A stretch of DNA of 64,000 nucleotides from an uncultured Clostridia bacterium (GCA_947625245.1 CANQNO010000002.1:82453-146452), one strand, 5' to 3'; counted from the first letter of the stretch, positions 32,759-42,308 are shown. Notes: generated by a model from the letters alone, not told the origin. Numbers and translations: made by a program.

Positions 32759-35700
32759 ATGGTAACTTTCAAACAGATTCAGCTTGTAGGTTTCAAATCC
32801 TTTGCCGATAAAACGGTAATACCCCTCGGCGAGGGCGTGACCTGTATAGTGGGACCCAACGGTTGCGGCAAGTCCAACGTGGCGGACGCAATACGCTGGG
32901 TTTTGGGCGAGCAGTCGGCAAAAATGATGCGCGGCTCGCAGATGATGGACGTAATATTCGGCGGCACCGAAAAACGCCGCATGATGTCCTTTTGCGAGGT
33001 GACTTTGACTTTCGACAACACAAAGCGCATCTTCGACATAGACGCCGACGAAGTGGAGATGACCCGCCGCCTTTACCGCGATGGCACAAGTGAATACATA
33101 TTGAACCGCGAAGTATCGCGCATGAAAAGGCTCACCGAACTCTTGCACGGCGCGGGCGCGGCAAAAGAGGGCTATTCCATTATCGGGCAGGGCAGGATAG
33201 AGCAGATAATGAACGCCAAACCGGAGGACAGACGCTCCATTTTCGAGGAAGCCACGGGCATTGTCGTTTTCAAGGACAGAAAAGCCGAAGCCGAAAGAAA
33301 GCTGCAGGCATCTAAGGACAACCTGTTTGTGTTCAACCAGCGCCTTTCCGAAGTGGAAAGACAGCTCAACCCGCTGAAAAAGGCGGCGGAGAACGCCTTA
33401 AAATACCGCGAGCTGTACGGCGAACTGCGCTCGCAGGAAATGAATTTGTACATAGTGCGCCACGACAGCGCGGAGGGCGAAAAGCAGGCGCTGTTCAGCC
33501 AGAGCGCGGCGCTCGGCGAGGGAATAAAGGCCCTTGACGAAAAAGCAGAAAATCTCCTTAAAGAATATCAGAGCTGCCGCGACCGCCTCGAAAAAGCCGA
33601 CGTTGACTTAAAGGATTACAACGACAGAATACTCCGCTATGAGGTAAACATAGAGCACAAGAGCGGCGAAACCCGTCTTTATACCGAACAGGCGCGCTCC
33701 GTAAAGGCGCAGCTTGCCGCCGCGCAGGAAGATTTAAGCTATTCCGCAAAGCGCATAGACGACATAGACCGCGAGATCCGCCGCGCCGAAGCCGTATGCG
33801 GCAAAAACAACGATAGGATTGCCGCGCTTTCCGCCTCCGCGGAGGAGATAAGAGGACAGATAACCGAATATTCCCAAAAGATTTCCGAATACGAATACAT
33901 GACGGGCGAGCACCGCAAAAAGGTAATGGACGCCTTTAAGGACTTGTCCGAAATGCGCCAGAACATGGGTTCGCTGTCGGCGCAGAAACAGCTTTTGGAA
34001 GAGCGGCTCAAAGAGATAGAGGGCGACATGGAAAAGATCCGCGCCCGCAGGGACGCCGCCCGCACCGAATACGGCGCCTGCATAGAAAAGTGCAACGCGC
34101 TTACCGACTTCCTCGGCAACGAAAACGCCCTGCTGGAAGAGGCGGAAAAAAAGGTGTCCGAAGCCGAAAACCGCGTACAGATGCTCATAAAACAGGTTTA
34201 CGACACCGAAGCGCAGATAGGCTCCGTAAATTCCGCTCTCGAAACGTACAGGGCGCTGCGCGACAAGTTCGACGGCTATATTTATTCCGTAAAGACCCTT
34301 ATGGGCGAAAGCCGCCGCAACGCGGAGCTTTCGGGCAAAATACAGGGGCTTATCGCCGACGTCGTCAGCTGCGACAGGGAGTACGAAACGGCAATAGAGA
34401 CGGCGTTCGGCGGGGCAATGCAAAACGTAATTACCTCCACGCGCGAGGACGCGCAATATCTTATAGAATATCTGCGCAGGACGCGCGGCGGCGTAGTCAC
34501 CTTCTTGCCCATTGAAGCTTTGCGCCCGCACATGGAAAACGACCAGATAAAATCCGCCGTGCGCGACAGGGGCGCGGTGGGCTATGCCGTAAACCTTGTG
34601 CACTACGATAAAAAGTACGAAAACGTAATACACAATCTTCTCGGCAACACCCTGATAGTGGACAACCTTACAAACGCCCGCATCATCGCCACAAGATATC
34701 CCCGCGCGTTCAGGATAGTCACCCTCGAGGGGGATATAATTTCGGCAAGCGGCTCCATGACGGGCGGCTCGCGGCGCGAATCGGCGGGAAACCTTCTCGC
34801 CAACGAGAGAAAGATAAAAGAGCTGGAAGAGAGCCTCGAAACCAAAAAGGCTTTCCTCGCCCGCGCGGACGAAAGGCGCAAAGAACTCGAAAAGAACAGG
34901 AACGAAGCCGAAGAGGAACTTAACGTCCTGCAGGCGAGGTTGCAGAATTCGAGGGTAGAGATAGCGCAGCTCACCGAAAAGCAGACCGCGCTGATGCAGG
35001 CGCAGACTTCCGCGGAGAGCGAATACGCCGCTTACGGGCAGTCGGTAAACGCGCTTAAAGAAAGGCTTTCGGGGCTGGACAGCGAATATACGGGCGTAAG
35101 CCGCGGCGCAAGCGACCTTTCGGCACAGTCGGACGACGCCTCGCAGAAGATGGACGACATGAGCGCGCAGTACGACAAGCTTGTCGCGTCGCGCACACGC
35201 GCGGGAGATAAACTCAACGCCCTGCTCGTGGAAACGGCTTCCCTCGAAAGCGCGGTAAAGGCCTCGCTCGAAAACGTTGCGCGGCTCAACGGCGAACGCG
35301 AAAATTTAAAGCTCAAAATAGAACAGATAAACGCGGGCATACCCGAAATACGCAGAAAGATAGAGGAATTCAACAGGCAGGCGGAGCACTCCGCCCTGAC
35401 CGCGGAAGAGCAGGCGGTAGTCAACGATTTGCGCAAAAAAATAGAGGACGTCGGCAAGCTCAAAGCCGAATGCAACGACAGGATAAAGCAGATAGATTCC
35501 GAGCGCTTCGGCTGTGCCGAACAGCGCGAAAAGCTCATTTCCCGCCAACACAACATCGAACTTTCCGTCATGAAGATAGACAGCGACCTCGAAAACCTGC
35601 AACAGCGCATAACCGAAGAATACAACACCGATTACGAGGGCTGTCTCGAATACAGGCTCGAAGATTTCGAAGTTTCGGGGGCGAACGCCCGCATATCCAA

Positions 35701-36358
35701 CCTCAGGCGGCAGATAACAATGTTGGGACCCGTCAACCACAACGCGGTGGAAGAGTACGAGGAACTCAGCGCCCGTTACGAGCAGATGAATCTGGAAAAA
35801 GAGGACCTCGAAAAAGCCATATCGGACCTCACCACTGCTCTCGAAGATATCCGCGCCGAAATGCTTAAAATTTTTGACGAGGGTTTCCGGATCATAAGCG
35901 AAAATTTCAAGCACACGTTCAAAGAGCTGTTCGGCGGCGGGAAAGCCGAACTGCAGCTCGACTATTCGGAGTGCGACGACCCGTTGAACGCGGGCGTGGA
36001 AATAATAGCCTGCCCGCCCGGCAAAAAGCTTACCAAAATATCCCTTCTTTCGGGCGGCGAGCGCGCCCTTACGGCAATAGCCATTTTGTTCGCGATAATA
36101 GGCATGAGACCCATGCCGTTCTGCGTTCTCGACGAAATAGAGGCGGCGCTCGACGAGGCTAACGTAGCGCGGTACGCAAAATATCTTAAAAAATTCGCGC
36201 AGGACACCCAGTTCATAGTCATAACCCACCGCAAACCCACAATGGAAAACGCCGACATACTCTTCGGCGTGACTATGGAAGAAAAGGGCGTTTCCAAAAT
36301 AGTTTCCGTAAAACTTTCCGAAGTTGAGGAGAGATTGGGCGGAGACACCGTGCAGTGA
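32759..36358 (+). CDS. smc: Chromosome segregation protein SMC
   Basis: 1199 residues. Head part one with Walker A GPNGCGKSN (32-40), a long coiled coil, hinge at about 500-680 with a GGSRRESAG tail of the conserved hinge block near 662, a second coiled coil, and a C-terminal head with signature LLSGGERALTAIA near 1096 and Walker B FCVLDEIEAALDE. Forms the condensin core with ScpA and ScpB, which are not in this window. Directly downstream of rnc and upstream of ftsY. Confidence 0.97.
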   Translation: MVTFKQIQLVGFKSFADKTVIPLGEGVTCIVGPNGCGKSNVADAIRWVLGEQSAKMMRGSQMMDVIFGGTEKRRMMSFCEVTLTFDNTKRIFDIDADEVEMTRRLYRDGTSEYILNREVSRMKRLTELLHGAGAAKEGYSIIGQGRIEQIMNAKPEDRRSIFEEATGIVVFKDRKAEAERKLQASKDNLFVFNQRLSEVERQLNPLKKAAENALKYRELYGELRSQEMNLYIVRHDSAEGEKQALFSQSAALGEGIKALDEKAENLLKEYQSCRDRLEKADVDLKDYNDRILRYEVNIEHKSGETRLYTEQARSVKAQLAAAQEDLSYSAKRIDDIDREIRRAEAVCGKNNDRIAALSASAEEIRGQITEYSQKISEYEYMTGEHRKKVMDAFKDLSEMRQNMGSLSAQKQLLEERLKEIEGDMEKIRARRDAARTEYGACIEKCNALTDFLGNENALLEEAEKKVSEAENRVQMLIKQVYDTEAQIGSVNSALETYRALRDKFDGYIYSVKTLMGESRRNAELSGKIQGLIADVVSCDREYETAIETAFGGAMQNVITSTREDAQYLIEYLRRTRGGVVTFLPIEALRPHMENDQIKSAVRDRGAVGYAVNLVHYDKKYENVIHNLLGNTLIVDNLTNARIIATRYPRAFRIVTLEGDIISASGSMTGGSRRESAGNLLANERKIKELEESLETKKAFLARADERRKELEKNRNEAEEELNVLQARLQNSRVEIAQLTEKQTALMQAQTSAESEYAAYGQSVNALKERLSGLDSEYTGVSRGASDLSAQSDDASQKMDDMSAQYDKLVASRTRAGDKLNALLVETASLESAVKASLENVARLNGERENLKLKIEQINAGIPEIRRKIEEFNRQAEHSALTAEEQAVVNDLRKKIEDVGKLKAECNDRIKQIDSERFGCAEQREKLISRQHNIELSVMKIDSDLENLQQRITEEYNTDYEGCLEYRLEDFEVSGANARISNLRRQITMLGPVNHNAVEEYEELSARYEQMNLEKEDLEKAISDLTTALEDIRAEMLKIFDEGFRIISENFKHTFKELFGGGKAELQLDYSECDDPLNAGVEIIACPPGKKLTKISLLSGGERALTAIAILFAIIGMRPMPFCVLDEIEAALDEANVARYAKYLKKFAQDTQFIVITHRKPTMENADILFGVTMEEKGVSKIVSVKLSEVEERLGGDTVQ

Positions 36359-36405
36359 CATAAAACGCGGTACTTGTATTAAATTAAATTTAAAAAGGTG
36401 AGCAA

Positions 36406-37302
36406 ATGGGATTGTTCTCTAAACTTAAAAACGCGCTCAAAAAGACCCGCGACGGGCTTTCCAACGCGCTTTCCAACCTCTTTTCCAAAAACAAGATAGG
36501 CGACGAATTTTACGACGAGCTCGAAGAGATTTTAATAGGCGCGGACATTTCAGTAAAAACCGCCGCGGAGGTGGTGGAAGAGCTGCGCGCCGAAGCAAAG
36601 CACGAAAAGCTTAAAGACAGGCAGTTCGTAACCGATTTGCTCAAAGATATTCTCGAAGAAAAGCTTACCGAAGCCGAAGTCCCCAAAACGGAATTTCCCG
36701 CGGTGATAATGCTCGTGGGGGTAAACGGAGTGGGCAAAACCACGACCGTGGGAAAGCTCGCCGATTATTTTTTAAGGCAGGGTAAAACGGTTACCGTTGC
36801 GGCTGCGGATACTTTCCGCGCCGCCGCCGCCGACCAGCTCACCGTATGGGCGGAGCGGGCTAAGGTGCGCATAGTCAAGCACGAAGAGGGCAGCGACCCT
36901 TCCGCGGTGGTTTTCGACGCGATAAGTTCGGCAAAGGCAAAGGGCACTGACGTAGTTATTATAGACACGGCGGGGCGGCTCCACGTAAAGGCGCACCTTA
37001 TGGAAGAACTCAAAAAGATGTCGCGCGTGGTGGAAAGGGAAATGCCCGCCGCGCACTTCTATAAGCTCCTCGTCCTCGACGCCACTACGGGCAACAACGC
37101 CGTTACGCAGGCTGAAATTTTTGACGAGGCGCTCGAACTCGACGGCATAGTGCTTACCAAACTCGACAGCTCCGCAAAGGGCGGCTTTGTCATATCGCTG
37201 TGCGGGGAATTGGGCATACCCGTCATGTTTACGGGCGTGGGCGAAAAGATAGAGGATATGGAAGTTTTCGACCCCGAAGAATTTATAGAGGGAATACTTT
37301 GA
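36406..37302 (+). CDS. ftsY: Signal recognition particle receptor FtsY
   Basis: 298 residues, a short FtsY without the acidic A domain of E. coli, as usual in Gram-positive bacteria. N domain 1-90. The G domain has GVNGVGKTT (105-113), DTFRAAAADQL, IDTAGR, TKLDSSAKGG and the closing GVGEKIEDMEVFD. Docks SRP-ribosome complexes to the membrane. RBS AAAGGTGA. Stop codon overlaps the start of the acetyltransferase. Confidence 0.97.
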   Translation: MGLFSKLKNALKKTRDGLSNALSNLFSKNKIGDEFYDELEEILIGADISVKTAAEVVEELRAEAKHEKLKDRQFVTDLLKDILEEKLTEAEVPKTEFPAVIMLVGVNGVGKTTTVGKLADYFLRQGKTVTVAAADTFRAAAADQLTVWAERAKVRIVKHEEGSDPSAVVFDAISSAKAKGTDVVIIDTAGRLHVKAHLMEELKKMSRVVEREMPAAHFYKLLVLDATTGNNAVTQAEIFDEALELDGIVLTKLDSSAKGGFVISLCGELGIPVMFTGVGEKIEDMEVFDPEEFIEGIL

Positions 37303-37847
37303 CAAGAACCGAAAAAGAGAAGATGCTTGCCGGCGAAGAGTATATTTGGGACGACGGGCTTAAAGCCGAGGGCGAGAGGGCGCACAGGCTCTGCCGCGAG
37401 CTTTATACCGAAATTTCCGACGCCCGCCGCAAGGAAATAGCCGAAGAGCTTTTGGGCAAATGCGGTAAAAATCCCTTCCTCACGCAGGGCTTTTATTGCG
37501 ATTACGGCTTTAACATAGAAGCGGGCGACAACTTTTATTGCAACTATGGCGTATGTATTCTCGACGTCTGCAAAGTAAAAATAGGCAACAACTGTCTGAT
37601 AGGTCCGCAGGCGGGCATATATACCGCGGCGCACCCGCTGGACAGGGCTAAGCGCGTTGCGGGGCTTGAGTACGGCAAACCCGTAATTATAGGCGACGAT
37701 TGCTGGATAGGCGGGGGAGCGGTCATAAACCCGGGCGTGGTTTTGGGCGACAACGTAGTTGTGGGAAGCGGCGCGGTCGTCACAAAGTCCTTTCCCTCAA
37801 ACGTGGTTATAGCGGGCAACCCCGCAAAGATAATAAAAAGGCTTTAA
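37299..37847 (+). CDS. Sugar O-acetyltransferase (maltose/galactoside acetyltransferase family)
   Basis: 182 residues from a TTG overlapping the ftsY stop (TRTEKEKMLAGEEY, the family N-terminus); an ATG at 37323 would give a truncated head. A helical Mac domain (1-55) is followed by left-handed beta-helix hexapeptide repeats (IGNNCLIGPQAGIYTAAHPLD, IIGDDCWIGGGAVINPGV, GSGAVVTKSFPSNVVIAGNPAKI). H near 110 in the TAAHPLD block is the catalytic histidine. The real acceptor sugar is unknown. Its coupling to ftsY looks incidental. Confidence 0.9.
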   Translation: MTRTEKEKMLAGEEYIWDDGLKAEGERAHRLCRELYTEISDARRKEIAEELLGKCGKNPFLTQGFYCDYGFNIEAGDNFYCNYGVCILDVCKVKIGNNCLIGPQAGIYTAAHPLDRAKRVAGLEYGKPVIIGDDCWIGGGAVINPGVVLGDNVVVGSGAVVTKSFPSNVVIAGNPAKIIKRL

Positions 37848-37909
37848 ACGGGGCATAGTACGGGGTGTTATTAAAAAAAGACCCAAATCGCAAGGCGTAA
37901 AAAACCGAA

Positions 37910-37948
37910 GCGGCGGACGAAACAAATTCGTCCGCCGCCCCTTTTTTT
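37910..37948 (+). terminator. Terminator of smc-ftsY-acetyltransferase
   Basis: GCGGCGGACGAA (37910-37921) pairs with TTCGTCCGCCGC (37927-37938), loop ACAAA, then CCCTTTTTTT. Confidence 0.92.
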
Positions 37949-37957
37949 AGGGGGAAG

Positions 37958-38141
37958 TTATAAATCGTCTGCGTCCTGCACGGGCTTTCCGCCGTCGGTG
38001 CAGTCGCCGGTATAGCTTCCGTCCGGGTCAAAACGATCCTTAAACTTATTTGCAGTTTTTGGAACTTTTGCCGCTTGCCTTACCGCATTCCTTTTCCTTC
38101 TTTTGCGAGTTGTTGGACTGGTTTTCGTTGGTCTTTCTCAT
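37958..38141 (-). pseudogene. Small hydrophilic protein gene with a frameshift
   Basis: An ATG (38141) overlaps the rubrerythrin stop as ATGA and opens 31 codons rich in N, Q, S and K, ending in TAA at 38046-38048. The next frame then continues with NKFKDRFDPDGSYTG and ends in PVQDADDL at 37958. The two halves together resemble a family of small Clostridial proteins with a disordered head and a DPDGSYTG...PVQDADDL tail (recalled from experience, not searched). A single extra A near CTGCAAATAAG would explain the break; a +1 shift at AAA TAA is an alternative. Confidence 0.5.
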
Positions 38142-38734
38142 ATCTTCTCCTTTTCAAACGGAATGTGCAACTCAACTTCGCCTTGGCTTGCATTGCAAAG
38201 CGGGCACCTGTCCCACGCTTTGGTAGACGTGTGCATATAACCGCACTGTCCGCAGACGTACAAAATGGGAGATTCGTTGCTGTATAAAACGCCCTTTTTG
38301 AATGCTTCGTAAAGATAGTTGAACACCATTTCGTGGCGTACTTCAACCTGCGCAATCAGTTTGTAAAGGTTAGCAATATCTTTAAAACCTTCTTCTTCCG
38401 CGTCTTTGGCAAATGCGGGATATACTTCCGCATGTTCTTTGTGTTCGTCGTCGGCGGCAAATTTAAGGCTCTGCTCCAAATCTCCGCCGTGATAGGGATA
38501 ACCCGCTTCAAGCTCGATGTTGTGCAGATTTTCGCCCCGCTTATTCAACTCTTCAAAGAACCTTCTCGCGTGAACGGTCTCGTTTTTCGCAAGAACTTTC
38601 ACGGTATTTGCAAGGGCTATATAGCCCTGCGCAGTAGCCTGGCGCGCAATCAGCTGATATCTCATACCCGCCTGGCTTTCGCCCGCAAAACTTCTTGCAA
38701 GATTTTTGTAAGTTTTGGTTTGGTCGAATTGCAT
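38138..38734 (-). CDS. rbr: Rubrerythrin
   Basis: 198 residues. N-terminal four-helix ferritin-like domain with the di-iron EXXH pattern (ESQAGMRYQLIA, NETVHARRFFEEL, HAEVYPAFA, QVEVRHEMVFN). The C-terminal rubredoxin-like FeS4 site is formed by CGQCGYMH and CPLCNAS. Reduces hydrogen peroxide in anaerobes. RBS GGAGGA. Divergent from ferritin, which suggests a shared oxidative-stress or iron response. Its stop overlaps a small gene by ATGA. Confidence 0.95.
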   Translation of the reverse strand: MQFDQTKTYKNLARSFAGESQAGMRYQLIARQATAQGYIALANTVKVLAKNETVHARRFFEELNKRGENLHNIELEAGYPYHGGDLEQSLKFAADDEHKEHAEVYPAFAKDAEEEGFKDIANLYKLIAQVEVRHEMVFNYLYEAFKKGVLYSNESPILYVCGQCGYMHTSTKAWDRCPLCNASQGEVELHIPFEKEKI

Positions 38735-38890
38735 AACTTTCCTCCGTCACAATTATTTTGGGTTTATGCCGCTCTATTATTCAAAAAATTCTTTGGCAGA
38801 TTTTGCATTTAAAGGGCGCGCCCGCTTTCGGCTTTCGGGCGGTTTTCCCCGCCCCCGAAAAAATTTTTGTAAAAAATTTGTTTAAAGCCG

Positions 38891-38919
38891 TTGCATTTCG
38901 CGCGCGGGGGTAATATAAT
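38891..38919 (+). promoter_or_regulatory. Ferritin promoter
   Basis: TTGCAT, 17-base spacer, TATAAT. No clear PerR or Fur box was seen next to it. Confidence 0.75.
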
Positions 38920-38950
38920 TGAGTCAACGAAAAAAAACGAGGTAAAACAT

Positions 38951-39463
38951 ATGTTAAACGAAAAAATAGCCAAACTTTTGAACGAACAAATCAACAAAGA
39001 GCTGTATTCGGCTTATCTCTATCTCGATTTTGCAAATTATTTCGAGGACGAGGGGCTTAACGGCTTTGCGCACTGGTACGAAGTGCAGGCGCAGGAAGAG
39101 CGCGACCACGCAATGATGATCCGCCGCTATCTCATAGACTGCGGCCACCGCGTGACGTTCGGCGAAATAGCAAAACCCGACAAGGTTTTCAAAACCAAGC
39201 TCGACCCTTTAACGGCAGGTCTCGAACACGAAAAATACGTAACTTCCCTCATCACCGCCATCTACGCCGAAGCTTTTGCGGCTAAGGATTTTAAAACCAT
39301 GCAGTTTTTGGACTGGTTTGTTAAAGAGCAGGGCGAAGAGGAAAAGAACGCCGAGGACATGATCAAAAAGATGCAGCTTTTCGGCACGGAGCCCAAAGGA
39401 CTTTATATGCTCAACAAGGAGCTTGAAGCTCGCGTATACAACGCACCCGCAACCGCCGAATAA
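38951..39463 (+). CDS. ftn: Bacterial non-heme ferritin
   Basis: 170 residues from the ATG at 38951; the longer frame from 38891 runs through the promoter. Four-helix bundle with ferroxidase ligands in NKELYSAYLYLDFANYFE, YEVQAQEERDHAMMI and the EEEKNAEDMIKK helix. Stores iron as a 24-mer in the cytoplasm. Monocistronic, divergent from rubrerythrin, so peroxide removal and iron storage are encoded side by side. Confidence 0.94.
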   Translation: MLNEKIAKLLNEQINKELYSAYLYLDFANYFEDEGLNGFAHWYEVQAQEERDHAMMIRRYLIDCGHRVTFGEIAKPDKVFKTKLDPLTAGLEHEKYVTSLITAIYAEAFAAKDFKTMQFLDWFVKEQGEEEKNAEDMIKKMQLFGTEPKGLYMLNKELEARVYNAPATAE

Positions 39464-39483
39464 CCCAAACCCGTACATTTTGC

Positions 39484-39518
39484 GCCCGTTCCGCGTCCCG
39501 CGGAACGGGCTTTTCGCT
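39484..39518 (+). terminator. Terminator of ferritin
   Basis: GCCCGTTCCGCG (39484-39495) pairs with CGCGGAACGGGC (39499-39510), then TTTTCGCTTT. Confidence 0.88.
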
Positions 39519-39649
39519 TTACCGCGGAAGGTGCGCAAAGACGTGCCGGCGCAAGCTGTTCGTTTTGAAATATAAATTCAACATTATATTCAAATTTGTC
39601 GGCAAAATATGTTAAATACCATAAATTTTTCAAAATCTTTTCAATTTTA

Positions 39650-39678
39650 TTGTAAAATTTCAGTATAAGTGCTATAAT
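39650..39678 (+). promoter_or_regulatory. Promoter of the NifU-like/GGGtGRT operon
   Basis: TTGTAA, 17-base spacer, TATAAT. Confidence 0.7.
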
Positions 39679-39713
39679 TAACGGCGATACGGAAATTTAA
39701 GGGAGGCGATAAG

Positions 39714-40439
39714 ATGCAGTATTCAAAAGACGTGGAAAACATGGTATGCGTCGCCAAAGGCGTGTCGGGAAAATTCGAACACGGCCCCGCCCCCATCCCC
39801 GAAGAGGGCTTATGGGTTCAGGCGAAAGAAATAAAGGACATTAAGGGCTTTACGCACGGCATAGGCTGGTGCGCACCCCAGCAGGGCGCCTGCAAACTCA
39901 CTTTAAACGTAAAGGACGGAATAATAGAGGAAGCGTTGGTGGAGGCGATAGGCTGTTCGGGTATGACCCACTCCGCGGCTATGGCGGCGGAAATTCTTCC
40001 CGGCAAAACCATTTTGGAAGCACTCAACACCGACCTTGTCTGCGACGCTATAAACACCGCCATGCGCGAGCTGTTTTTGCAGATAGTTTACGGCAGAACG
40101 CAGTCGGCTTTTTCCGACGACGGGCTTTCCGTAGGCGCTGGGCTCGAAGATTTGGGCAAGGGGCTCCGTTCGCAGGTCGCAACTATGTACTCCACGCGGC
40201 TTAAAGGGGTAAGATACCTCGAAATGGCGGAAGGCTATGTTCTGGCTATCGCGCTCGACAAAAACAACGAGGTCTGCGGCTACAAATTCATATCTTTCGG
40301 GAAGATGACCGACTTGATAAAAAAAGGACTTTCGCCCAACGAAGCGTACGAAAAATCCATCGGCACATACGGCAGATATTCAAAGGAAGCGGGCGCGGTA
40401 AAGCATATCGACCCCAGAACCGACAAGGAGGTAGACTGA
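39714..40439 (+). CDS. NifU-like iron-sulfur scaffold protein of the GGGtGRT pair
   Basis: 241 residues, RBS GGGAGGCG. A NifU_N-type fold is suggested by the cysteine placement GWCAPQQGACKL and EAIGCSGMTHSAAMAAEI in the first 90 residues. The C-terminal half with DKNNEVCGYKFISFG is particular to this subfamily. Always paired in Firmicutes, as far as I recall, with the GGGtGRT protein that follows one base after its stop region. A role in Fe-S assembly is inferred from the fold. Confidence 0.8.
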   Translation: MQYSKDVENMVCVAKGVSGKFEHGPAPIPEEGLWVQAKEIKDIKGFTHGIGWCAPQQGACKLTLNVKDGIIEEALVEAIGCSGMTHSAAMAAEILPGKTILEALNTDLVCDAINTAMRELFLQIVYGRTQSAFSDDGLSVGAGLEDLGKGLRSQVATMYSTRLKGVRYLEMAEGYVLAIALDKNNEVCGYKFISFGKMTDLIKKGLSPNEAYEKSIGTYGRYSKEAGAVKHIDPRTDKEVD

Positions 40440-40440
40440 T

Positions 40441-41442
40441 ATGGCGCTTTTCGAAGGCTATGAGAGACGCGAAGCAAAAATAAAGGGCGTGCTTAAAGGT
40501 TACGGGATAAATTCAATAGAAGAGTGCAAAAAAATAACTCTCGGTTACGGGATAGACGTAGAAAAAATCGTGCGCGGAACGCAGCCCATCTGTTTTGAAA
40601 ACGCCGTTTGGGCTTATACCGTAGGCGCGGCGATAGCGATAAAGAGCGGCTGCAAAAAGGCGGCGGACGCGGCAAGGGCTATAGGTACGGGACTTCAGTC
40701 CTTTTGCATAGACGGCTCTGTTGCCGAAAACAGAAAAGTGGGATTGGGGCACGGCAACCTCGGCGCAATGCTCCTTTCGGAGGATACGGAGTGCTTCTGC
40801 TTCCTTGCGGGGCACGAATCCTTCGCCGCCGCGGAGGGCGCAATAAAAATTGCCGAAAACGCCAACAAAGTGCGCTCAAAGCCTCTGCGCGTAATTTTGA
40901 ACGGGCTCGGCAAGGACGCGGCTTATATTATTTCGAGAATAAACGGCTTTACCTATGTAAAGACGAAGTTCGACCCCTATTCCGAAACGGTTGAAGTGAC
41001 CGACGAAGTTGCCTTTTCGGACGGCGCCCGCGGCAAAGTGAGATGTTACGGCGCGGACAACGTGCCCGAAGGCGTTGCCATAATGAAGATGGAAGGCGTT
41101 TCGGTTTCCATTACGGGCAACTCCACAAATCCCACGCGTTTCCAGCACCCCGTTGCGGGCATCTATAAAAAATGGTGCGTGGAAAACGGCAAAAAGTACT
41201 TTTCGGTCGCATCGGGCGGCGGCACGGGCAGAACTCTCCACCCCGATAATATGGCGGCGGGTCCGTCGAGCTACGGCATGACCGACACCATGGGCAGAAT
41301 GCACTCCGACGCGCAGTTTGCCGGCTCGTCCTCCGTGCCCGCGCATGTGGAGATGATGGGGCTTATAGGGATGGGCAACAACCCCATGGTCGGCGCAACG
41401 GTCGCCGTTGCGGTCGCCGTGCAGGAAGCAATGTCAAAGTAA
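40441..41442 (+). CDS. GGGtGRT protein
   Basis: 333 residues. Contains the name-giving glycine motif SGGGTGRTLHPDNMAAGPSS near residue 260 and the conserved ending GMGNNPMVGATVAVAVAVQEA. No biochemical function has been assigned to the family. It starts one base after the scaffold gene with GGAGG in front, so the two are co-translated. The fixed pairing suggests a two-protein complex, perhaps moving or repairing an Fe-S cluster. Confidence 0.88.
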   Translation: MALFEGYERREAKIKGVLKGYGINSIEECKKITLGYGIDVEKIVRGTQPICFENAVWAYTVGAAIAIKSGCKKAADAARAIGTGLQSFCIDGSVAENRKVGLGHGNLGAMLLSEDTECFCFLAGHESFAAAEGAIKIAENANKVRSKPLRVILNGLGKDAAYIISRINGFTYVKTKFDPYSETVEVTDEVAFSDGARGKVRCYGADNVPEGVAIMKMEGVSVSITGNSTNPTRFQHPVAGIYKKWCVENGKKYFSVASGGGTGRTLHPDNMAAGPSSYGMTDTMGRMHSDAQFAGSSSVPAHVEMMGLIGMGNNPMVGATVAVAVAVQEAMSK

Positions 41443-41477
41443 ACTGCGGGCGTAATGCCTGCGCAATATAAAAAAGA

Positions 41478-41508
41478 GCGGCGGTCCGGAAATTTTCCGG
41501 ACCGCCGC
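41478..41508. terminator. Hairpin between convergent genes
   Basis: GCGGCGGTCCGGAA pairs with TTCCGGACCGCCGC around ATT (14 pairs). It lacks a long T run on the + side; bidirectional use is likely. Confidence 0.7.
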
Positions 41509-41551
41509 ATTGCTGTTGATTAAATATTGTTACCTATGCTTTCCGCGCCGC

Positions 41552-42175
41552 TCAAAGCTGTTCTTCGCGGTTTTCCTCCGCGGGCTGCTCCGTGGCGGCG
41601 GGCGTCTCTTCGGGTTGCCCCGTATGCTCCGTTTTTTCGCCTACAGCGGTTGCGGGCATAAATTCATAGCCCTTTTTCTCCGCGGCAAGCATTTCCGCAA
41701 CCAGCTTTCTTACGGCGGGCACCCTGCCGCGGAAGAGCGTACCCGTTATGTCAACGGCGTAAATGCGCAGGGTTTTCAATATTTTTTTGCCGTTATTCTC
41801 TATTACTATCGAGCGCAGATCGTCGCAGTCGAGATTAAAGGTTATGGAACTTCTCTGTTCCACCGCAATTCTCGCGTCGTTTTGCAGACCGTTGTCGCGC
41901 TTATACTTTTCGGTAAAGGGGAAATTGATTTTCCCGTTCTGCAAGCCTATTTCGTCGAGCCCCACGTCGTTGAGCGACTTATTGCCGACGGTAAAGCCCG
42001 CATATCTCTTTTTCGTGTCCTTATCGATAGAGTAAAATCCGAGGAAATTGAGTTTCTGCACTGCGATTTTGCTGTGCAGGCGCAGCAACAGCCATACGGT
42101 CAAGGCAACCAGAACTATTACGATAACCGAAGCTATAAGCACTATGACGCCGCTGTTTTCATTTAACCAATCCAT
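41552..42175 (-). CDS. Membrane-anchored protein of unknown function
   Basis: 207 residues from the ATG at 42175 (MDWLNENSG), behind AGGTGG; the frame also opens at 42214 without RBS. One N-terminal membrane helix (about 9-32) is followed by a beta-rich cytoplasmic or external domain containing YSIDKDTKKRYAGFTVGNKSL. The tail after residue 175 is rich in Glu, Thr and Pro and probably disordered. No family recognised. Converges with the GGGtGRT gene. Confidence 0.7.
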   Translation of the reverse strand: MDWLNENSGVIVLIASVIVIVLVALTVWLLLRLHSKIAVQKLNFLGFYSIDKDTKKRYAGFTVGNKSLNDVGLDEIGLQNGKINFPFTEKYKRDNGLQNDARIAVEQRSSITFNLDCDDLRSIVIENNGKKILKTLRIYAVDITGTLFRGRVPAVRKLVAEMLAAEKKGYEFMPATAVGEKTEHTGQPEETPAATEQPAEENREEQL

Positions 42176-42308
42176 AAACCACCTGCCGTCTATAATTTTA
42201 TAAAATAATATCACTATTTATGTCTGTTGTCAATATAACAATTGCGGTTTGGCATAATGTATTTTTGCGTAATTTGCAACGTTGTGTCGCAATGGCGCAA
42301 GTAGTGCG

